Assembly (NCBI RefSeq): GCF_037893015.1
Contig: NC_133661.1
Coordinates: forward strand, 239,947,105-240,011,104
Direction: 5' to 3'
DNA length: 64,000 nt
Origin: Macrotis lagotis
Taxonomy: Eukaryota; Chordata; Mammalia; Peramelemorphia; Peramelidae
Made by a program: the position numbers and the translations under genes. Within the stretch, counting starts at the first letter, position 1. Each line of letters begins with the position of its first letter. The notes below the pieces were generated by a model. It was not told the origin of the DNA. It did not search any database and saw only the letters and a list, made by a program, of their open reading frames with translations. Positions 10,640 through 20,875 of this stretch are shown here, one piece after another.

Positions 10640-11645
10640 TCTTTCAGAATACACCTCTATTCTTACCTTCTCTATTTCTGTCAAGGATATCACCATCATT
10701 CCAGTCATCCTGATTAACAATCTTATCTTCAAGTTTTCACTCTCCCTCAGCCCACATATTCAATCATCTGTCAAATCTTGTCAAATATACCTCCACAACA
10801 TCTTTTGGATCAATTCACTACTCTCTATTCATACAGATATCTGCCTTTTTTTTCAAGGACTGGCTTCCTTTAACCTATTTCAAGAACCTCCTAATTGCTC
10901 TCCCTAAATCCAGTCTCTCCTACTTTCAATCCATCTTCCACAGAGCTGCCAAAATGATATTCAAAAAGCACAGGTTTAACCATCTCATATGCCTTCTCAA
11001 AAAGTTCCAGTGACTTCCTATAGCCTCTAGGATAAAATATAAACTCCTTTGTTCCACATTTTAAATCCTTCACAATATAGCCTGTCTCCCTTTCAGAAAT
11101 GTTACTCTTCTTCACATATGAAACCTGGCCTGGATGATCTATTTGCTATTCCTCATGTATGATCTCCCATCACCCATCTCTGCATTTGCAAAGGATGTCC
11201 TCCACACCCATTCTCTAATTGTCTCTACCTCTTGAAATTACCAGCTTCTTTCATTCAAGTCATTAGTTCAAGTTCAAGACATGAAGTCTTTCCTAATTCT
11301 CTCAGCTATTATTGCACTTCATCAAAAAAAAATCATGTATGAGAAAGGAGGAAAAGGAAGGGGGAGGAGATAGAAAAGGAGGAGGAGAAAAGATGAACAA
11401 GATTTTAAATGTCAAGCAAAGGAAGAGAAGGAAAAGAAGATGAAGAGAGGAGGAAAGGAAGAAAAGAAGGAAGGAAGGGACAAAGAAGATGAGAATAAGG
11501 AAGATTATTTGAATACAAATATCTATTATTTCCCCCGATAAAATATAAATTCTCTAAAGATAAGGACAATTTCGTTTCTGAGTTTGCTTCCTAGCAACTA
11601 GCAAATCACCTGCCTGGTATATAGTAGACATTTAAGAAATCCATG
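10640..11645 (+). repeat. L2 LINE 3' region interrupted by a purine tract
   Basis: Positions 10870-11310 carry the L2 segment order (ctcctaattgctctccctaa, ccatcttccacagagctgcc, ttccagtgacttcctatagc, aaatataaactcctttg). After the purine-rich stretch (11335-11510) the 3' end resumes: gataaaatataaattctcta, acaatttcgtttctgag and ctggtatatagtagacattt. The order and strand agree, so I read it as one L2 copy split by simple-sequence expansion. Confidence 0.65.
11335..11510 (+). repeat. Purine-rich (GGAA/GAA) low-complexity tract
   Basis: A strand-asymmetric run of G and A about 170 bases long, with few pyrimidines apart from 11395-11425. It lies inside the L2 copy and probably grew from its A-rich part. 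Confidence 0.9.
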
Positions 11646-11904
11646 TTGTTGTTTTTTAATAGTAAGCATTTACTAAATAAATTTCTACTACTCTTGTTGA
11701 CTCTATCTCACTATTGTGAAATGGGAAGAATTATGTGCAGAATTTTCTTGCATGATGACAGTAATGCTAGATACCCAAGAGATACCAATTATGTCTCAAA
11801 GTGTAGAAGACAGATAAAAGAAGTAAATTTCATGAAAATGCAAATAGTAGATGACATATAAAATATAATAGGTGAAAGCCAAGAAAATGGTACTGAAAAG
11901 TTAT
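11646..11904. other. Anonymous DNA
   Basis: No gene or recognised repeat. Confidence 0.4.
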
Positions 11905-12010
11905 TTATTAAGTACTTATGATATATCAAATATCTTGTTAAGTACTGATGTTACAAATACAAACAAGTAAGACAGTTTCTGCCCTCAAGGAATGTATAAA
12001 CATTCTACTA
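11905..12010 (-). repeat. L2-type 3' end
   Basis: The reverse-strand order of an L2 tail is visible: ttattaagtacttatgat, tgttaagtactgatgttac, aaacaagtaagacagtttct and gccctcaaggaatg. Confidence 0.6.
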
Positions 12011-12284
12011 GGGAAAATCAACATGGAGAGGAGTGATAGAGAGAAATCTTTTAGTAGTGTTGATTTGAAATTTACTTCTCCTCAAAGTTAGTATAGGAAA
12101 AGTGGAGAGAGAAGGGATACTAGATTAATATGACATGAAGATGTCAGGGAATAATATGGTAGCCTAAAGTATATACTACATATGATGAATGCTCATCAAT
12201 GAAAAGTGAAAGCTCTAGTTGATCAGATGGAAATACCCAGCATCAGATCATGAGTTCTGCTCTCTGGGAGATCTGTATTCTTTT

Positions 12285-12530
12285 TCCTAGTAATAATGAC
12301 AATAACTGACATTTATAGTGCTTTAGCACTTGCAAAGTCTCTCATTTACATTATCTCATTCATTCCTGGCAACAACCCTATGAGGTAAATGTAACAAATA
12401 TTTTTATCACTATTTTACAGATAAGGAAACTGAGACTCAGAGTTTAAATGCATTGCCCATGTTAACACATGAAAGTAAAATCCAGTTCCAAAAATTCCTG
12501 ACTCCAAGTTCACCATTCTCTCCACTAGAC
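12285..12530 (-). repeat. MIR-like SINE, near full length
   Basis: The order is complete in reverse: aataactgacatttatagtg, acattatctcattcattcc, ggcaacaaccctatgaggta, acagataaggaaactgagac, a weak core (gcattgcccatgttaacac) and a head (ccattctctccactagacc). Confidence 0.75.
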
Positions 12531-12655
12531 CAATGGTGTCAAATTCAAATAGAAACCAAGACAATTCATCTATACATTAGAATTCCTGCCAGTCACAGAT
12601 TGATTTAATTTTAAAATGTAATGTTATCTATGCTTTCCTGTATTTTATTTATTTT
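12531..12655 (+). mobile_element. hAT MITE type 1, 3' half missing
   Basis: It starts with the terminal sequence CAATGGTGTCAAATTCAAA, nearly the same as the start of the copy at 51384 (CAGTGGTGTCAAACTCAAA). The body continues with gaaaccaagacaattcatc and ends in tattttatttattttattt. The 3' inverted terminus is absent, and the next MITE begins a few bases downstream. Confidence 0.65.
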
Positions 12656-12663
12656 ATTTAGAT

Positions 12664-12874
12664 CAGAGTTCTTAACTGTTTTTGTGCCATAGACCCTTTG
12701 GCAGTCTGATGAAACCCCATGAGTTCCTTTTCAGAATGATGTTTTTTAGTTGTATAAAATAAAATATAGAGGAATACAAAGGAATCCAATTATATTGAAA
12801 CACTATAGTTATCAAATGACTGTGTTGGTTTGATTTTTTTAAGATATTCACAAACCCCAGGTTAAGTACTACTA
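12664..12874 (+). mobile_element. hAT MITE type 2 with 8-base target duplication
   Basis: The left end is CAGAGTTCTTAACTG and the right end is CAGGTTAAGTACTACTA, which are degenerate inverted termini. The body includes ccctttggcagtctgatga, agaatgatgttttttagtt and aaggaatccaattatattg. Flanks are atttagat (12656-12663) and acttagat (12875-12882), an 8-base duplication with 7 matches, as expected for hAT. No transposase is present, so it moved by a transposase in trans. Copies of the same family lie at 15156-15290 and 29792-29966. Confidence 0.85.
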
Positions 12875-12882
12875 ACTTAGAT

Positions 12883-13450
12883 AAAAAGCAAGTTTTCATT
12901 GCTTTTATAGTGTCTCTATAAAGCAACTGCCTCTCCTAGAGGACCCAGCAATGTGATTCCTATAATAGACACCATGGAGAATTTCTGTAGTATGGAGTCC
13001 TTTGGGAAAAGAAATCATTCATTATATAACCACAAGGTGATTTCCTCAAGGTACACACAATAAATGTTCAAACAACCTTTTGGGAATAGTGTATGTCCAT
13101 TCTGCAAGTATTTTTAGCACCATTTTCCTTTTCTCCTTCCCCTTTATTAAAAACAAACCTATAAATTGGTGTTCTGTTTTGCTAATGATAACTTTGATCT
13201 CTCAAGGAGCTATAGTCCCATCACAATAATCTCAATCACCCACTCTATTGCCTCCTAGGAAACAGATCAGACATAAAATACTATTCAGTCAAGGAAATTT
13301 ATGGGAGAATAGAAATTTCTTCTCAAGGAGGAAGATAATGCAGATAGCCTTTACCACTTTTGTTTCAATTCTTTGAATTTGGGTGAGTTGAATGATTTCC
13401 AAAATAATCAATAAGAAACTTCCCTATGTGCCATAGGGAAGACTCACCTT
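12883..13450. other. Anonymous DNA
   Basis: No gene or recognised repeat in about 570 bases. Confidence 0.4.
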
Positions 13451-13454
13451 TGAC

Positions 13455-13662
13455 AAACACTAAACAAATGTCATATTATTTGATCCTCACACAGACCCTT
13501 CAAGAATACATACTATTTGAATTATTCTTATTTTAGGAAACTGAGAAATTAAGTGACTTGCACAAGGATACAAAGTAACAACACATCAGTAGTGATTTTA
13601 GAACCAAGTCCTCCCTACCTCCAGATGCAGCAATCTACCTACTTATACCACTCTGCCCTATC
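13455..13662 (-). repeat. MIR-like SINE
   Basis: The reverse landmarks are tattatttgatcctcacac, aggaaactgagaaattaag, tgacttgcacaaggatac and the head end cctacttataccactctgcc. Confidence 0.7.
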
Positions 13663-13671
13663 CAGTGTTAT

Positions 13672-13895
13672 ATCTAGCATGCAGTAAATAAGATAGACAA
13701 AGGTTTTAATTTTACCTCTTGTTAGCTGGTGGTTGAACAATCATAGGCAAGCCTTTTAACCTCTCTCAAACTAAATTTTCTCATCTATAAAATGGGAATA
13801 ATGATAAAACCATCCTATAACATGGTTATGAAGTAATGTACTTTAAAATGCTTTTTAAATTCTCAAATGCCATATAAATGTCAACTATTATCAAT
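13672..13895 (+). repeat. MIR-like SINE
   Basis: The core gctggtggttgaacaatc is weak, but caagccttttaacctctct, ttctcatctataaaatggg and the 3' part (gttatgaagtaatgtac, tatcaa) give the full MIR order. Confidence 0.7.
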
Positions 13896-13929
13896 ACCCA
13901 TGATAATTACCACAGATTTGTAGAAAAGT

Positions 13930-14720
13930 TTCTGGTCTTAATTCCGTTTGAATAAGGGAATAGGTAAGCCTTTTTGTGGGAGTCTGTTTGGGGAACTTGT
14001 GCCTACATTTTAATAGGATTTACAGAGTTTTTATTCAAAAGAGTAGAGGAGAGGAGCACCTATTGCCAAATTAATTTCTTGCCTAATAAATTACTTTTTT
14101 TGAATTTTGGACGCTGTCAACCACACAAGAGTAATTCCCATTGTTATTTTCTCTGGAATATGGAGGAAGGGGAGGATGTATGGAGAATAGAAGAAGACAT
14201 AGGGGATTAGTTTATTACTCCCAATATGCTCGGTGCTGTTGTGCCTAGTTTCACATATGCCTGAGACTCTTAGGCATATGGCCTGAGGGCTGCCAGTGGC
14301 CCGCTTAGCAGATGTCTCCAGCATATTTTGACATAAAAGTCATTATAATTTTGGCTGGCTAATTGCTTTTTATTAAACAATTGTTGGAAGTTGGCTGATA
14401 ACTTTTATGAATTTAAAATGAAAACCTCCCCTCAAACTTTAGGAAGCAAACACTCTGGGAAATATCAAAAGGACTGACAAGCCCTCAATCTGCCAAATAA
14501 AACTTGCATCAAATCATGGTGCCTGAGAATTAGATTATGAGGGCCCATATTTGCGTGTTTTCTATGACTAAGTCAACAAACTTGTGTCATGTTTACATCT
14601 TCCCTTAGAAGCTTGAACCATCTCTGTGGGAAAAAATAAGTAGGAATAACACCTATATTTAAAGAGGCTAAACTAATCTGTTTTTCTTAAAATGAATTGA
14701 CCAAAGTAGTTCTAATTTTT
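13930..14720. promoter_or_regulatory. Repeat-free block, candidate conserved element
   Basis: No interspersed repeat is recognisable across about 790 bases, unlike both flanks. It contains homeobox-type TAAT/ATTA sites, for instance ggctaattgctttttatta at 14358-14376, and the hairpin at 14254-14280. Open frames on both strands (13974-14210, 14324-14091) are short and lack domains. Cross-species alignment is needed to say whether it is constrained. Confidence 0.25.
14254..14280. other. Perfect 9-base inverted repeat, 9-base loop
   Basis: CATATGCCT (14254-14262) pairs with AGGCATATG (14272-14280) around a 9-base loop. The arm contains an E-box-like CATATG. The stem is too short for a microRNA precursor. 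Confidence 0.7.
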
Positions 14721-15150
14721 TATCTTTGCTAGTTCAATGACTTCTGTTGCAAAATCCTGTAGTGACAAGCTTCTGACTATGAAACTTCATGAATTATCAA
14801 ACCTAAACCTATTAAAAAAAAGTTAGTGACTTGCCCTAACTTTTAAGCTACTTTAGATAATTGGTATATTAGTGGAAATAGGAATTCAAAGCACTTCATA
14901 TCCTATTAAGACCTTGTATCCCCAGAACCCATTTGCAGTAATGAGAGCTATCTAGGAAAAGAGGTTCCAAACCATAATGTTCTAGGTAAAGTTGTACCAC
15001 TACCTCCCCTATCTACTCACCAGGCAGTCTAGCTAAAACAGAACCCAGAAAGGACCTCAGAAACTCATGATTTAGTTATACTATATAGAAGAAAGTACAT
15101 AACAATGGAAAGTAGTATAATCAGTTTCTGCCTATTGGATAGCATCATAT
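14721..15150. other. Mostly anonymous DNA
   Basis: A weak reverse-strand MIR core may be present at 14820-14910 (agttagtgacttgccctaac). Nothing else is recognised. Confidence 0.3.
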
Positions 15151-15155
15151 TATAC

Positions 15156-15290
15156 TAGGGATTCTTATCCTTTTGAGTGTCATGGGCCTCTTTAACAATA
15201 TTGTTTTTAAATGTATGAAATAATATCATAGGATTACAAATGAAACAAATTATATGAGCAAGTTCGTGGAATCCAGGTTAAGAACCCCTG
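15156..15290 (+). mobile_element. hAT MITE type 2
   Basis: The ends are TAGGGATTCTTATCC and the well-kept GGTTAAGAACCCCTG. The body matches the 12664 copy (tttttaaatgtatgaaataa, ataggattacaaatgaaac). The flanking octamers are tattatac and ctatatag, a weak duplication. Confidence 0.75.
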
Positions 15291-15347
15291 CTATATAGTA
15301 AACAGAATGTTGGTTGTAAAATCTTTATCATTGCTTACTGTCTGTTA

Positions 15348-15355
15348 AGTGTATA

Positions 15356-15389
<34 letters not shown>

Positions 15390-15410
15390 CATATATATGT
15401 ATGTATATTA
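15348..15410. repeat. (TA)n-rich microsatellite
   Basis: Interrupted TA and TATG units. Confidence 0.9.
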
Positions 15411-15542
15411 CATGGAGATCACTAGCAGACAGACCACAACCTAGGCCTGTGTCCACACAGTGATGGCTAAGCAAAGGAAAAAAACATCAAGTCTAAGATC
15501 TACTCATTCCTATACTCATCTACATCCACTTTGACCTAGAAG

Positions 15543-15658
15543 AGTGTGTGTGTGTGCACATACACATACACACACACACTTGAAAACATATACACAAATG
15601 CACGTACACACATACATACACACACACGTGTGTATGTCCATGCACACACTCACATACA
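15543..15658. repeat. Compound (TG)n/(CA)n repeat
   Basis: It starts with gtgtgtgtgtg at 15544 and passes into degenerate CA and CATA units, ending in acacactcacatacag. The 86-codon open frame over it is a by-product. Confidence 0.85.
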
Positions 15659-16230
15659 GTCTTTCCTTTTAAGCATCTTTTCTAGTCAATTCCCTCATCA
15701 CATAGAAGATTCCTATCCCAGGAAGCTCTCATCTCCCTGCTCAGTCTCCCAAACTATCAGTCTCTTTAGAACAATCTTAACACTTCTTTCTGAAACCCCT
15801 GGGTAAACTACATAGGATTGTCACCCCTGGCAACTACTTCAACCAGAGCAAGAACAGGAACATCCCACAGAAGACCATTTAAGACCTTGGAAATCATTTG
15901 GTCTGGTGCCATCACAGCAACCTAGGAGGGACTTGAAATTCAATAAATTTAAGAGTTTTTTAAAGGTGAATTAATTAAATGTTTGACCAAATATATAGCA
16001 GGATAATTTTTAAGTTGATAATTTTATATGGCTCATGAATGATGTTCTAATTATCCATATGACAACATTCCCTACTTCTGAGTTAGAGGAAGGAAATCAT
16101 TTTTTGCTAGGGCACAGCCTTTCTTCTTCTCAGCTCCATGATGTCCCATACTCCTGATAATTTCTCCTCCTGGCAAACCCCTACTCCCTGCTCTTCTGCT
16201 AGGAGATGCCTTGCATAACTCGAGAAGAGA
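15659..16230. other. Anonymous DNA
   Basis: No gene or recognised repeat. It is rich in pyrimidines at 15660-15750 and 16110-16200. Confidence 0.4.
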
Positions 16231-16234
16231 GCCC

Positions 16235-16437
16235 CTTAGAAGTTAAGCCTAAAAGGGAGTTTCTTAGTAAAAATACTGAAATGGTTTGCCATTTCCTTCT
16301 CCAGTTCATTTTACAGATGAGGAAACTGAGGCAAGCAGGATATAACTTTCCCAGTGTCTGAGGCCATATCTGAACTCAGGAAGATGAGTCTTCCTGACTT
16401 CTAGCTAGGAATTCTAGCCTCTGTGCCATCTACCCGC
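16235..16437 (-). mobile_element. MAR1-like SINE, 3'-truncated
   Basis: The reverse-strand order is atggtttgccatttccttct, ccagttcattttacagatg, aggaaactgaggcaagcagg and a head ending in ctctgtgccatctacccgc. The extreme tail (ccaaatggggtca) is missing. Confidence 0.8.
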
Positions 16438-16457
16438 ATTGTACCTTCCCATTAATC

Positions 16458-16615
16458 ACAGTGAATTTAAATCCTGTTTCAGATACTTTCTAATGCTGTG
16501 GCTCTGAGAAAGTCACCTAGTATCTTTGAATCTCAGTTTCCTCATTTGTAAAGTGAAGATGTAATGGACTCCATAACCTCTAAGATCCAATCCTATTTTC
16601 AATCTATGTATGACC
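16458..16615 (+). repeat. MIR-like SINE
   Basis: The landmarks are gtgaatttaaatcctgtttc, a core (ctgtggctctgagaaagtc), tctcagtttcctcatttgt and the variant tail ggactccataacctctaag. Confidence 0.75.
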
Positions 16616-17097
16616 CCCTGGCTCAAGATGCCACTGAATTATGAATTGTTCTCTGCAGAAGTAAAGCTAAGTAATGGCTCAAACCAGTATTTCTATTGTT
16701 GTTGCTATTACTTAATTTTACTATGTCAAATTAACCCCCATTTTGGAAGATATTACTAGGTAGAAGAAACATTTGATTAAATTATGTCTTATTATTATCC
16801 TTTTGCTTCCAAATTGAGTTAGTGATTTTCTTTCAAGTATAATTGCTTATAGACTAATTAACATGATTATAAAAAGCAACAGTTTTTTTTCTTTATTTTC
16901 AACCTCTGCAAATGACTTTGACTCCACTTTCTCCCCAGCCCCACACACCAGCCCTCTCTCCCCAGCTCCACTATAAGACAATGATAGCTTCTATCAGGGT
17001 CACTTTCATGATATTAGAACCCAAACTGCTAGATTGTCCATTATGAGAACTACCACCTTCCAGTGTCACTGACCTTTTTTCTTTTAAGACAATATGG

Positions 17098-17241
17098 AGG
17101 GGTGGTTAGGTGGCACAGTGGATAGAGCACCAGCCCTGGAGTTCAAATCCAGCCTCAGACACTTAATAATTACCTAGCCGTGTGGCCTTGGGCAAGCCAC
17201 TTAACCCCATTTGCCTTGCAAAAACAAAAAACAAAAAAAAA
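17098..17241 (+). mobile_element. WSINE1-like SINE with perfect target duplication
   Basis: A full-length young SINE: tRNA-like head with A-box-like TGGATAGAGCACC and B-box-like AGTTCAAATCC, acttaataattacctagccg, tggccttgggcaagccactt and an A-rich end after gccttgc. Target duplication aagacaatatgg lies at 17086-17097 and 17242-17253 with all 12 bases matching. The left junction TTTT/AAGAC fits L1 endonuclease, so L1 machinery in trans is the likely mover. It has the best-kept target duplication among the SINEs here. Confidence 0.95.
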
Positions 17242-17253
17242 AGACAATATGGG

Positions 17254-18055
17254 AGTCAGTCCACCAAAGGTTGGGCGTGAGGGTGGGAGGGGGGAAACAG
17301 TGTTCCCTTAGATCACAGACTACACACATGTATCTGAAGCTGATGAGGGTCAAAGACCAATAGTGAACATGAAAAAAAGGACTTTTCATAAGCTATGAAT
17401 ATATGTTCTATTCAATTAAGACTTGAAAAATATTATCCATAAGCACAGGCATAAGCACTTGAAATACAGTCATATGATTAGGAACAATCCAATCTCAAGC
17501 CTACTGTTATGGAGTTTGATTCCCATGACCTCCACACAAATACTGATACTTAAATTGAATATAGAAGGCTGGTGTCAGTCCAGAAGAAACTCCCCAGTCT
17601 TGGAAAAGTATGCCCTCCATCTGCAAGTACTCAAGGGAGCTATTGACAACTTTCACATTTCTTGTACTTACTATTTATCTGAGGCCAGATATAATTCATC
17701 TCTGCAATAGCAGACAACTTTTAATAAATCTCACCAGAATATACTTTGGCTGTGCATTATATTTTATTTTCATCTTTTAGTGGTACAGAATAGTGTTTAC
17801 CACATAACTATTCATTTTGAAAATACTCACTTCTAAGGGTTGGGGAATGGGTATGAAACCGGAATACCTCTCCAACCATGGGAACCTACAAGATTCAGAT
17901 AGATGAAGCTCTCCATCAGACATAGGTTCCTTGGTAGGATCAACTTTTAGAAATTATCTTTAAAACCCTTCTTGAAAATCACCACCATAACTATCTCCCA
18001 TCAATCCAAAATAGATCCTAAACTGTGACATTTATTCATGTTTCATAGAGGTGCT
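17254..18055. other. Anonymous DNA
   Basis: About 800 bases without a recognised repeat or gene. The 95-codon frame at 17423-17710 has no domain features. Confidence 0.4.
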
Positions 18056-18057
18056 TG

Positions 18058-18320
18058 AGGAAGCTAGGTGATGCAGAAAATAGAGTGCCAGCCCTGAACT
18101 CAGGAAGATTCATCCTGAGTTCAAATCTGCTCTCAGACATTTACTAGTTTTGTGACCCTTGACAAGTCACCTAACCCTGTTTGCCTCAATTCTTCATCAG
18201 TAAAATGAGCTGAAGAAGGAAATGGCAAACTGTTTCAGTATCTTTGCCAAGAAAAACCCTAATGGAATCACAAAGAGACAGACAACTGAAAGAACTGAAC
18301 AAAAATAACAACAAAAAGAG
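18058..18320 (+). mobile_element. MAR1-like SINE, full length
   Basis: Head gaagctaggtgatgcagaaa with ATAGAGTGCCAGCC, B-box-like GAGTTCAAATCTG, core (ttgacaagtcacctaaccct), gaagaaggaaatggcaaact, tatctttgccaagaaaaac and the tail gacaactgaaagaactgaac with a short A-rich end. A small duplication around the B-box (18100-18125) adds about 15 bases. Confidence 0.9.
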
Positions 18321-18324
18321 GTAC

Positions 18325-18560
18325 AGTAAGTAAGAATGCTGGACTTGGAATAAGGAAGACAAGTTTAAATCCCATTTCAGAAACTTACTGAATAGGTAAC
18401 CCTGGACATTTTCGTTCTCAGCTTCAATGTCCAGATCTATAAAATGGAGATAATAATAATGTCCATCTCTCAGAATGTGATCATCAAATTAGGTAATACA
18501 TAGGGCTTACAAATCTTAAAGAGTTATATAAATATGAACAAGCTATTAGTTTAATCCAGA
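18325..18560 (+). repeat. MIR-like SINE
   Basis: Head with gctggacttggaataagg, aagtttaaatcccatttcag, core aggtaaccctggacatt, tail atctataaaatggagataat and the 3' end gttatataaatatgaac. Confidence 0.75.
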
Positions 18561-18599
18561 ACCTCTGCTTGATCCTGACCATTGTGAGCTTATAGCATG

Positions 18600-18925
18600 T
18601 CAGAATAACAATAATAGAAGCAATAATAATACTAACTGACATTTACCTTTAGCATTAGGTGAAAAAGTACCTTTCATTCTATTCACTATTCACTGAATGA
18701 AACAATTCTATGAAGTAGCTACTATAACAATATTATAATCATCATAATAATTGACATTTATACATAGTTGGAAAGTGCTGCTCATATATTATCTTCATTG
18801 AATATCAAAACAATTCTATGAAGTAGCTACTATGACAATAATCATAATAATTGAAGTTCGCATATAATAAGATTATAAAGTGTTTGTCATATATTATCTT
18901 CATTGAGTCTCGGAGCAATGTACTG
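18600..18925 (-). repeat. MIR 3' part with internal local duplication
   Basis: Reverse MIR tail words repeat with a spacing of about 100-108 bases: caattctatgaagtagctac at 18703 and 18811, atcataataattga at 18741 and 18841, and catatattatcttcattga at 18783 and 18888. Part of a single MIR was therefore duplicated in tandem after insertion. Confidence 0.75.
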
Positions 18926-18929
18926 TCAA

Positions 18930-19085
18930 ATTGATCAGACTGCTCATCTTGATTTAAAAGGTTCTGTAATCCTAACTTGGGGGTCTTTGGTAACCAAGAG
19001 GGACCAATGACCTCAATTTATTGGTTATTGCTAGCTTAATTAACAAATTGATTAATCTCACTTGGACCTCTGTCCCTTGTAATTT
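18930..19085 (-). repeat. LTR-like dispersed repeat, related to 6885-7335
   Basis: The stretch with agagggaccaatgacctcaa, ttattggttattgctagctt and aattaacaaattgattaatc matches the reverse complement of 6900-6995. The family is not named. The orientation is set relative to the 6885 copy. Confidence 0.35.
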
Positions 19086-19113
19086 CATTCAGCACAAATA
19101 GTTACTGTAGGTG

Positions 19114-19158
19114 CTGACATTTGGATAATGAGAAAACTGACATTTTGGATAATGAGAA
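19114..19158. repeat. Tandem pair of about 23 bases
   Basis: CTGACATTTGGATAATGAGA is repeated at once as CTGACATTTTGGATAATGAG. It precedes a minus-strand MIR. Confidence 0.9.
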
Positions 19159-19275
19159 TCAGAGAAGTTAAGTGATTTGGTCATGGTCACACAGCTAGAA
19201 AATATTAAAGGTAGGATTCAAACCCATGTCTTCCTGACTCCTAGTACAATGCTTTCATTGCACCAACTTGCTACA
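19130..19275 (-). repeat. MIR-like SINE
   Basis: The reverse landmarks are gaagttaagtgatttggtc, catggtcacacagctagaa, aggattcaaacccatgtctt and the head end tgctttcattgcacc. Confidence 0.75.
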
Positions 19276-19279
19276 ATAG

Positions 19280-19445
19280 AAAAGTGGAGGCAGCATAGTA
19301 CAGTGAAAGCAGAACAAGATTTAGACTCAGAAGATTTTAGTTCAACCCTCATCAAATCATTCATCTCTGGACCTCAGACTGAAAAGTTTAGACTAGATTA
19401 CCTCTAAGGTCCATTTTCAGTTTTAAACTGATAATCCTTGTGCCA
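19280..19445 (+). repeat. MIR-like SINE, core deleted
   Basis: Head gaggcagcatagtacagtga, ttttagttcaaccctcatc, then directly the tail ctctggacctcagactg and tagactagattacctctaag. Confidence 0.7.
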
Positions 19446-19834
19446 TAATATCATCCAAAATTAAGTCTTAAAAACTGGTACTTGCCAAGCCAAAAAACTC
19501 TCTTCCTCCATCAAGATCACCTTGCATTCAAATGCAGCCCTACATAGTTTCTCCATTCCAAAACCAAATCACAATCATGTGCAGTGATCTCCTAAATATT
19601 ACCCACAACTATCTTGATACAAGTTTAGGTCTCTTTCCACCTTCCCTGAAAAATTGAAAAAAATATTCTTGCTGGCAGCTATAAAGTGTTAATTATGGTG
19701 GGGCAGTGGGGGGGAGAGAAGGATGAAGGAGAGTGGGGAGATTTATTAACATCACTTACACAGAAATTATATTGTTAGCTTGAGAGAGATTACCTGTAAT
19801 TGCTTAAACTATCCTCCATCCCTATGTTCCTCTA

Positions 19835-20095
19835 AGCTGCACCTGGAACAAGGAAGACCTGAATTTAAATCCAGTGTCAAACATTTAATAGTTGTATGAC
19901 CCTGGACAAATCATTTAGCCTTTCTCAGTCTCTTTTGCCTAATTTGTAAGATGAGAAAAATAATAATAACAGTACCTATTTCCCAGGGTTGTTTTGGAGA
20001 TCAGATGAGTTAATATCTGTAAAGTGCTTTGCAAACTTAAAGCATCATTTAAATTCTAGCTATAGTGTTATTTTTATGATTATGATTATAATCCA
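19835..20095 (+). repeat. MIR/CORE-SINE, near full length
   Basis: Head caaggaagacctgaattta, aatccagtgtcaaac, core tagttgtatgaccctggac, tail tgcctaatttgtaagatgag, cagggttgttttggagatc and the 3' end aaagtgctttgcaaactta. This is one of the best-kept MIRs here. Confidence 0.8.
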
Positions 20096-20620
20096 AGATG
20101 ATATATAAATATGAGAGGATTATTATTGCTGGCTTAACTAATTCTTCCTAATTCCTCCTCAGAATGGAGTTTAGAGGGTCACGTATGTCTTATATGAACA
20201 TATAAGACAGAACCTAGTCATATAGCAATAGACATAGGGAGAGAGGAAACCGGACAACTAGACCACAAAGCCCACCTCCATCCCCCATACTACGATGGAG
20301 CACTACTCCAACCTCCACCCTTAAATCCCCACCACAGCTTTCAATGGCTCACACTTTCAGTCACTCTCAATTCAATCCATAAGTAAAGTTGGTACAAAAC
20401 TCAAACTTCCAATACCTCTCTGACTCCAATAATCTCTTAAAAATGAACACATTGCTCACACAGTGTTGTTATTGACTGTCCTTCTTACTGTTATTATCTT
20501 TTTTTTTATTCTTATCTTCTAGGCTACCTTTCCCACAGATCTCAGGGTGCTCTCCTAAAATCACCAATGGATACACCAACTCTGAGGTTATTTCTTGATT
20601 TTTCTGATGCAGATTTTGTT
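20096..20620. other. Anonymous DNA
   Basis: No gene or recognised repeat. A C-rich patch at 20270-20335 has no clear origin. Confidence 0.4.
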
Positions 20621-20624
20621 CAAA

Positions 20625-20875
20625 TACCTAAGTAGAACAATAAGATGGAGTTCTGGTAGTCAGAACGACTTGAATTTTCACATCCAGACTCAGACATCTA
20701 CTAGCTATGTTTCTCTGGGCAAGTCACTTAACTGCTTTCTCACTTTGATCATCTATAACATTGGGGTGATAATAATAGCCTCACCCTCCTAGGGTGGTTG
20801 TGGGAATCAAGAGATACTACATCACAAATCTTAAAATGTCATCTACCTGCCATCGTTGTTATTACTATATACTCG
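20625..20875 (+). repeat. MIR/CORE-SINE, near full length
   Basis: Head agatggagttctggtagtc, agactcagacatctactagc, core ctctgggcaagtcacttaac, tail ggggtgataataatagcctc, tagggtggttgtgggaatc and the 3' end. Confidence 0.75.

Noticed and set aside
14254..14280. MicroRNA precursor
   Set aside because: A 9-base stem is too short, and no extended pairing is found around it.
17098..17170. True tRNA gene
   Set aside because: This and the other tRNA-like stretches are SINE heads followed by SINE bodies. None folds into a plausible tRNA by eye.
18700..18910. CRISPR-like direct repeats
   Set aside because: Repeat spacing comes from a duplicated MIR in a vertebrate genome. There are no regular spacers.
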